Assembly: GCA_030146505.1 (NCBI GenBank) | Contig: JASLCO010000129.1 | Span: 1-15,006, forward strand | Origin: Moraxellaceae bacterium | GTDB taxonomy: Bacteria; Pseudomonadota; Gammaproteobacteria; Pseudomonadales; Moraxellaceae | Direction of reading: 5' to 3' | DNA: 15,006 bases | In this document: positions 11,941-15,006 of the stretch, piece after piece | Position numbering within the stretch: position 1 is the stretch's first letter | How the letters are laid out: each line of letters begins with the position of its first letter | Notes under the pieces: generated by a model | Told to the model about the DNA's origin: nothing | The model's input: the letters and a program-made list of their open reading frames with translations, nothing else | Databases searched by the model: none | Position numbers and translations under genes: made by a program

Positions 11941-14136
11941 TCATGAAATATCCTGCGGGTCCACATCGACAGACCAGCGCACGCGGCGCGCATCGGGCAG
12001 GGTTTCCATTTTCGCAATCAGCGGCCCCAGTGCTTCCTGCAGGGGCCGGCGTCCTGCTGCCTGCAACAGAAGATGGGCGCGGAAACGGCCGGCGCGTTTT
12101 TCCATGGGCGCCGGCACGGGGCCCCAGCGCTGGATATCACCTTCGACCAGGCTGGCCGCCGCCTGCAGGAAGGCCAGCGGCCTGGCGGCATCGGTGGCTT
12201 CGGCGCGCAGCAGGGCGAGGTAGCCCGAAGGCGGCAGGCCCAGCTCCTCGCGTTCGCCCAAGGCGCGCGCGGCAAAAGCGCCATAGCCCGAGACGATGAG
12301 TTCGCGCAGCAGGGGATGGTCAGGCTGGTGGGTTTGCAGCAGCACGAGGCCGGGCTTGTCGGCGCGGCCAGCGCGGCCGGCCACCTGCACGATGAGCTGG
12401 GCCATGTGCTCGGGCGCACGGAAATCGGCACCGAAAAGACCGCCGTCTATGTCCAGCACGGCCACCAGCGTCACTCTGGGAAAGTGATGGCCCTTGGCCA
12501 GCATCTGCGTGCCCACCAGCAGGGCGGCATCGGCAGCGTGTATGTCGCGATACAACTCGTTCAGGGCTTCCTTGCGGCGCGTGCTGTCGCGGTCCACGCG
12601 GAACAGTGGTGTTTTCGGGAAGCGCTGGCGCAGCACATCATCCACACGCTCGGTGCCCATGCCCACGGGGCGCAAGTCGGCCGAGCCGCAATCAGGGCAT
12701 TGTGCCGGCGGTGCCGATTCATGACCGCAGTGATGACAATGCAGGCGCATGGGTGATCTGTGCAGGGTGGGGCGGGCATCGCAGCGGCGGCAATGCGCCT
12801 GCCAGCCGCAGTCATGGCAGAGCAGCACGGGCGCATAACCCCGGCGATTGATGAAAACCAGCACCTGCTCGCCACGCTCCAGTGTGCGTGCCATCGCATT
12901 CATGAGCGGCTCGGAAAAACCTTCGCGCAGGGGCTGGTGGCGCAGGTCGATGAGCTTCATCAACGGTGCTTGCGCACCTGCTGCGCGTGTTTTCAGTTCA
13001 AGTAATTGATAACGGCCCTGCCGTGCATTGTTCAGCGACTCCAGCGCCGGCGTGGCCGAGCCCAGCAGCACGGGAATGCTTTCCAGCTGCGCGCGGCGCA
13101 CGGCGAGATCGCGGGCGTGATAGCGGAAACCTTCATGCTGCTTGAAAGACAGATCGTGTTCTTCATCCACGATGATGAGGCCGGGTCGTGCCAGCGGCGT
13201 GAAAACGGCCGAGCGCGTGCCAATGACGATGCCGGCGCGGCCGGAACGCGCCGCGCGCCAGGCCGCCAGGCGTTCGCGTTCATTGCGGCCGGAATGCAGC
13301 ACGGCAATTTCGGTCTGGAAACGGGTACGGAAACGCGCCACGGTCTGCGGCGCCAGGCCGATCTCCGGCACCAGTACCAGGGCCTGTCTGCCACGAGCGA
13401 GTACGTCGGCAATGGCCTGCAAATAAACTTCGGTCTTGCCGGAGCCGGTGATACCGAACAGCAGCAAGGGCTGGAATTTCCCGGCACTGGCGGCGATGGC
13501 CTGCACCGCATGTTCCTGCTCGGCATTCAGCGCCAGTGCCGGCTCGCGCAATTGGCTGGAGGCTTTTTCTTCCGCCGGTGGCGCCAGCGTGAGGCATTCG
13601 GCGAGATTCTTTTTTTCCAGCGCGAGCAGGGTGGGGCGTTCTATGCCGAGGCTGGAAAGCAGGGGTGGAATCATGCCTTCCGGATGCTCGCGCAGGGCGA
13701 GCAGGGCGGCGACCTGTTTGGGCGCGCGCTTGATGGTGCCGTCCAGCGGGAAAAGCTGGCCCAGGCGGGTCGGACGCCACCGGGTTTCGCCAGGTGCGGC
13801 CAGCGGCTCGCCCTGGCGCAGCAGCACGGGCAGGGCTGTGTCGAAAACTTCGCCCAGGGGATGCTGGTAGTAGCTGGCCGCCCAGTTGCAGAGCCGGAAC
13901 AGGCTGTCCGGCAGCACCGGCTCCGTATCCAGCGCCTCACTGGCGGCACGCAGTTTGGCTTCGGGGATGCGGCTTTCTTCGCTGATGCCGAGGCAGATGC
14001 CGATCAGCTCCTGCTTGCCGAAGGGCACGCGCACGCGAGCCCCTGCCGGGGGCGGCTGGATTTTCGCGGGCAGGATGTAGTCGAAGGTCTGGCGCAGCGG
14101 AGAGGGCAGGGCCAGTTGCAGGAAGCGCCGGGTCAT
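11941..14136 (-). CDS. priA: Primosomal protein N', replication restart helicase PriA
   Basis: PriA is a 3'-5' superfamily 2 DNA helicase that recognises stalled forks and D-loops and reloads the replisome. The 731 residues match E. coli PriA (732). Visible parts: N-terminal 3' DNA-binding domain (about 1-105, starting RFLQLALPSPLRQTFDY), Walker A GITGSGKT (228-235), VPEIGLAPQT (256-265), the DEEH box VDEEHDLSFKQ (323-333), LLGSATPALES (357-367), and eight zinc-binding cysteines in pairs between the helicase lobes (440/443, 449/452, 467/470, 480/483). The C-terminal helicase lobe contains GTQMLAKGHHFPRVTLV and QVAGRAGR. The ATG at 14136 fits family length; the in-frame extension to 14283 has no support. 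It is co-directional with, and 55 bases downstream of, the hemoglobin gene and may be read from the same promoter. Confidence 0.97.
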   Translation of the reverse strand: MTRRFLQLALPSPLRQTFDYILPAKIQPPPAGARVRVPFGKQELIGICLGISEESRIPEAKLRAASEALDTEPVLPDSLFRLCNWAASYYQHPLGEVFDTALPVLLRQGEPLAAPGETRWRPTRLGQLFPLDGTIKRAPKQVAALLALREHPEGMIPPLLSSLGIERPTLLALEKKNLAECLTLAPPAEEKASSQLREPALALNAEQEHAVQAIAASAGKFQPLLLFGITGSGKTEVYLQAIADVLARGRQALVLVPEIGLAPQTVARFRTRFQTEIAVLHSGRNERERLAAWRAARSGRAGIVIGTRSAVFTPLARPGLIIVDEEHDLSFKQHEGFRYHARDLAVRRAQLESIPVLLGSATPALESLNNARQGRYQLLELKTRAAGAQAPLMKLIDLRHQPLREGFSEPLMNAMARTLERGEQVLVFINRRGYAPVLLCHDCGWQAHCRRCDARPTLHRSPMRLHCHHCGHESAPPAQCPDCGSADLRPVGMGTERVDDVLRQRFPKTPLFRVDRDSTRRKEALNELYRDIHAADAALLVGTQMLAKGHHFPRVTLVAVLDIDGGLFGADFRAPEHMAQLIVQVAGRAGRADKPGLVLLQTHQPDHPLLRELIVSGYGAFAARALGEREELGLPPSGYLALLRAEATDAARPLAFLQAAASLVEGDIQRWGPVPAPMEKRAGRFRAHLLLQAAGRRPLQEALGPLIAKMETLPDARRVRWSVDVDPQDIS

Positions 14137-14191
14137 GGCGCGGGAGCTTATCAGCTCGGATGGCGCGTGGTGACGGGTGCTGCCGCAAATC

Positions 14192-14602
14192 TCAGGCGGG
14201 ACGGAAGAGCCGGGGGTTGATGACGCCACCTCGCGTTTGCACACCATGCATATGCGTGAGTGATTCACCGATGAGCTCGGCACGCTTGAACCAGCCGTCT
14301 GCCAGCTCTTCCGGCAGTTCGGCCTGCAGCACTTCGCGGAAGAGTGCCAGCCATTCCACCAGCAGCTCCGGTGTGAAGCCGGCTTCGAGATGTTTGCGGG
14401 CTACGGTGTAGGAGTAGTCCAGGTAACGCTCGCCACCCAGGCTCACCCACCAGAAATGACTGAGGATGGCCTCGTGCTGGATCCAGTCGTGCACGCGGGC
14501 AAAGGGCGTGGCCAGGGTCGGGTGCTGGCGGATGCGGGCGTAGAAAACCTGTACCACGCGGGCCACTCGTTCGCGGCCTATGAGTTCGGCAATGTCTTTC
14601 AT
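14192..14602 (-). CDS. Truncated hemoglobin, group III-like
   Basis: A 136-residue truncated (2-on-2) globin that should bind heme and O2, NO or related ligands in the cytoplasm. It aligns by eye with Campylobacter Ctb along its length: VFYARIRQHPTLATPFARV (19-37; Tyr21 as TyrB10), DWIQHEAILSHFWW (39-52; His43 as HisE7), VARKHLEAGF (68-77; His71 as proximal HisF8) and LVEWLALFREVL (81-92; Trp84 as TrpG8), then a final helix RAELIGESLTHMH. All main heme-pocket residues of group III are thus present. The ATG at 14602 is selected because the globin fold begins right there; the upstream in-frame reading to 14836 is Arg/Pro-rich and crosses the rpmE leader. No good ribosome site is visible, so expression may be weak. 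It lies directly upstream of priA and divergent from rpmE. Confidence 0.85.
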   Translation of the reverse strand: MKDIAELIGRERVARVVQVFYARIRQHPTLATPFARVHDWIQHEAILSHFWWVSLGGERYLDYSYTVARKHLEAGFTPELLVEWLALFREVLQAELPEELADGWFKRAELIGESLTHMHGVQTRGGVINPRLFRPA

Positions 14603-14672
14603 GGGCGTTTCATGGGGGTGTCGGCAGGGTTTTCCAACAGGTCCGTCCTGCTGTTTTTCTGTGCAGCGGCCC

Positions 14673-14701
14673 TTGGTCGCCTGCAGGGCTTCTGCTAGGA
14701 T
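14673..14701 (+). promoter_or_regulatory. Candidate sigma-70 promoter for rpmE
   Basis: TTGGTC (14673-14678) and TAGGAT (14696-14701) are separated by exactly 17 bases, a good sigma-70 match. Transcription would start near 14708, leaving a leader of about 150 bases before the rpmE ATG. The rest of this 257-base divergent gap holds a short CCGG-TGTT-CCGG dyad near 14790 but no gene that I can support. Confidence 0.5.
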
Positions 14702-14859
14702 TCGCGGCCTTGTTGCGCCTGGCTCCGGCGAAGCGACTGTCGGGGTGGGCCAAGAGAGTGTGCGTATCGTTCCTGCTAGATGCGGTTTTTCCGGTGTTCC
14801 GGATGAAACGGCTGACGCAGGGGGGCGATTCCTCATTAACCATTCTCTGGAGAATCATC

Positions 14860-15006
14860 ATGAAAGCCGGTATCCACCCGAAGTACGAAGACATCACCGC
14901 TACCTGCTCCTGCGGTAACGTGATCAAGACCCGCTCCACCCTGGCCAAGGACATCCACCTGGACGTGTGCAGCGCCTGCCACCCGTTCTACACGGGCACG
15001 CAGAAG
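14860..15006 (+). CDS. rpmE: 50S ribosomal protein L31 (partial, runs off the window)
   Basis: L31 sits at the subunit interface near the central protuberance of the large ribosomal subunit. The first 49 codons are present: MKAGIHPKYEDITATCSCGN, then the segment ending CSACHPFYTGTQK. The zinc-binding cysteines at 16, 18, 37 and 40 show the zinc-containing (C+) form, not the zinc-free YkgM/RpmE2 type used in zinc starvation. ATG at 14860 has GGAGA six bases upstream. The remaining 20 or so residues lie beyond the right edge. Its place next to priA is the conserved gammaproteobacterial arrangement. Confidence 0.97.
   Translation, partial: MKAGIHPKYEDITATCSCGNVIKTRSTLAKDIHLDVCSACHPFYTGTQK

Noticed and set aside
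13006..14220. Plus-strand open frame of 404 codons opposite priA
   Set aside because: Antisense to priA, repetitive Gly/Gln/Arg-rich translation, no domain.

Overview
The window is high-GC DNA from a proteobacterium, most likely a gammaproteobacterium. The main reason is gene order: hslV, a SPOR-domain (FtsN-like) protein, argS, priA and rpmE are all present in the relative order and orientation I recall from Pseudomonas and relatives (rpmE diverging from priA, then argS, SPOR protein, hslV). I cannot assign a genus from this sequence.

Layout. The left end (3-100) carries an inverted pair of a C/G-rich intergenic repeat, followed by a leftward housekeeping run: hslV (110-634), SPOR protein (720-1352) and argS (1383-3125). 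About 9 kb of accessory DNA then separates argS from priA: a nitronate monooxygenase-like gene with an extra C-terminal domain (3302-4783, +), a second repeat copy, a lone FkbM-type methyltransferase (4897-5646, -), a small Xre-type regulator (5736-6134, +) with an unusual repeat array at its 5' end, a terminator, a HdfR-like LysR regulator (6261-7112, -) and, diverging from it, a tight five-gene operon (7228-11884, +). The right end returns to housekeeping genes: priA (11941-14136, -), a group III-type truncated hemoglobin (14192-14602, -) and the 5' part of rpmE (14860-15006, +), which runs off the window.

The most interesting unit is the five-gene operon. Its first two genes encode the flavoprotein (CysJ-like) and siroheme/4Fe-4S hemoprotein (CysI-like) subunits of an assimilatory-type sulfite reductase. 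The next three are small DsrE/DsrH-fold proteins that look like a DsrEFH/TusBCD-type sulfur-relay triad. The classical partner of a DsrEFH triad is a reverse dissimilatory sulfite reductase (DsrAB), and that of TusBCD is tRNA thiolation. Here the triad is placed directly behind a CysJI-type enzyme, with no DsrC/TusE, cysH or cysG in view. A plausible inference is that sulfide or persulfide made by this reductase is handed to, or scavenged by, the triad, under control of the divergent LysR regulator.

The FkbM/Xre segment (about 4.9-6.2 kb) looks more AT-rich than its surroundings and is probably a separate, more recent acquisition. No tRNA, rRNA, CRISPR array, transposase or integrase was seen, and no gene-free stretch exceeds 300 bases.
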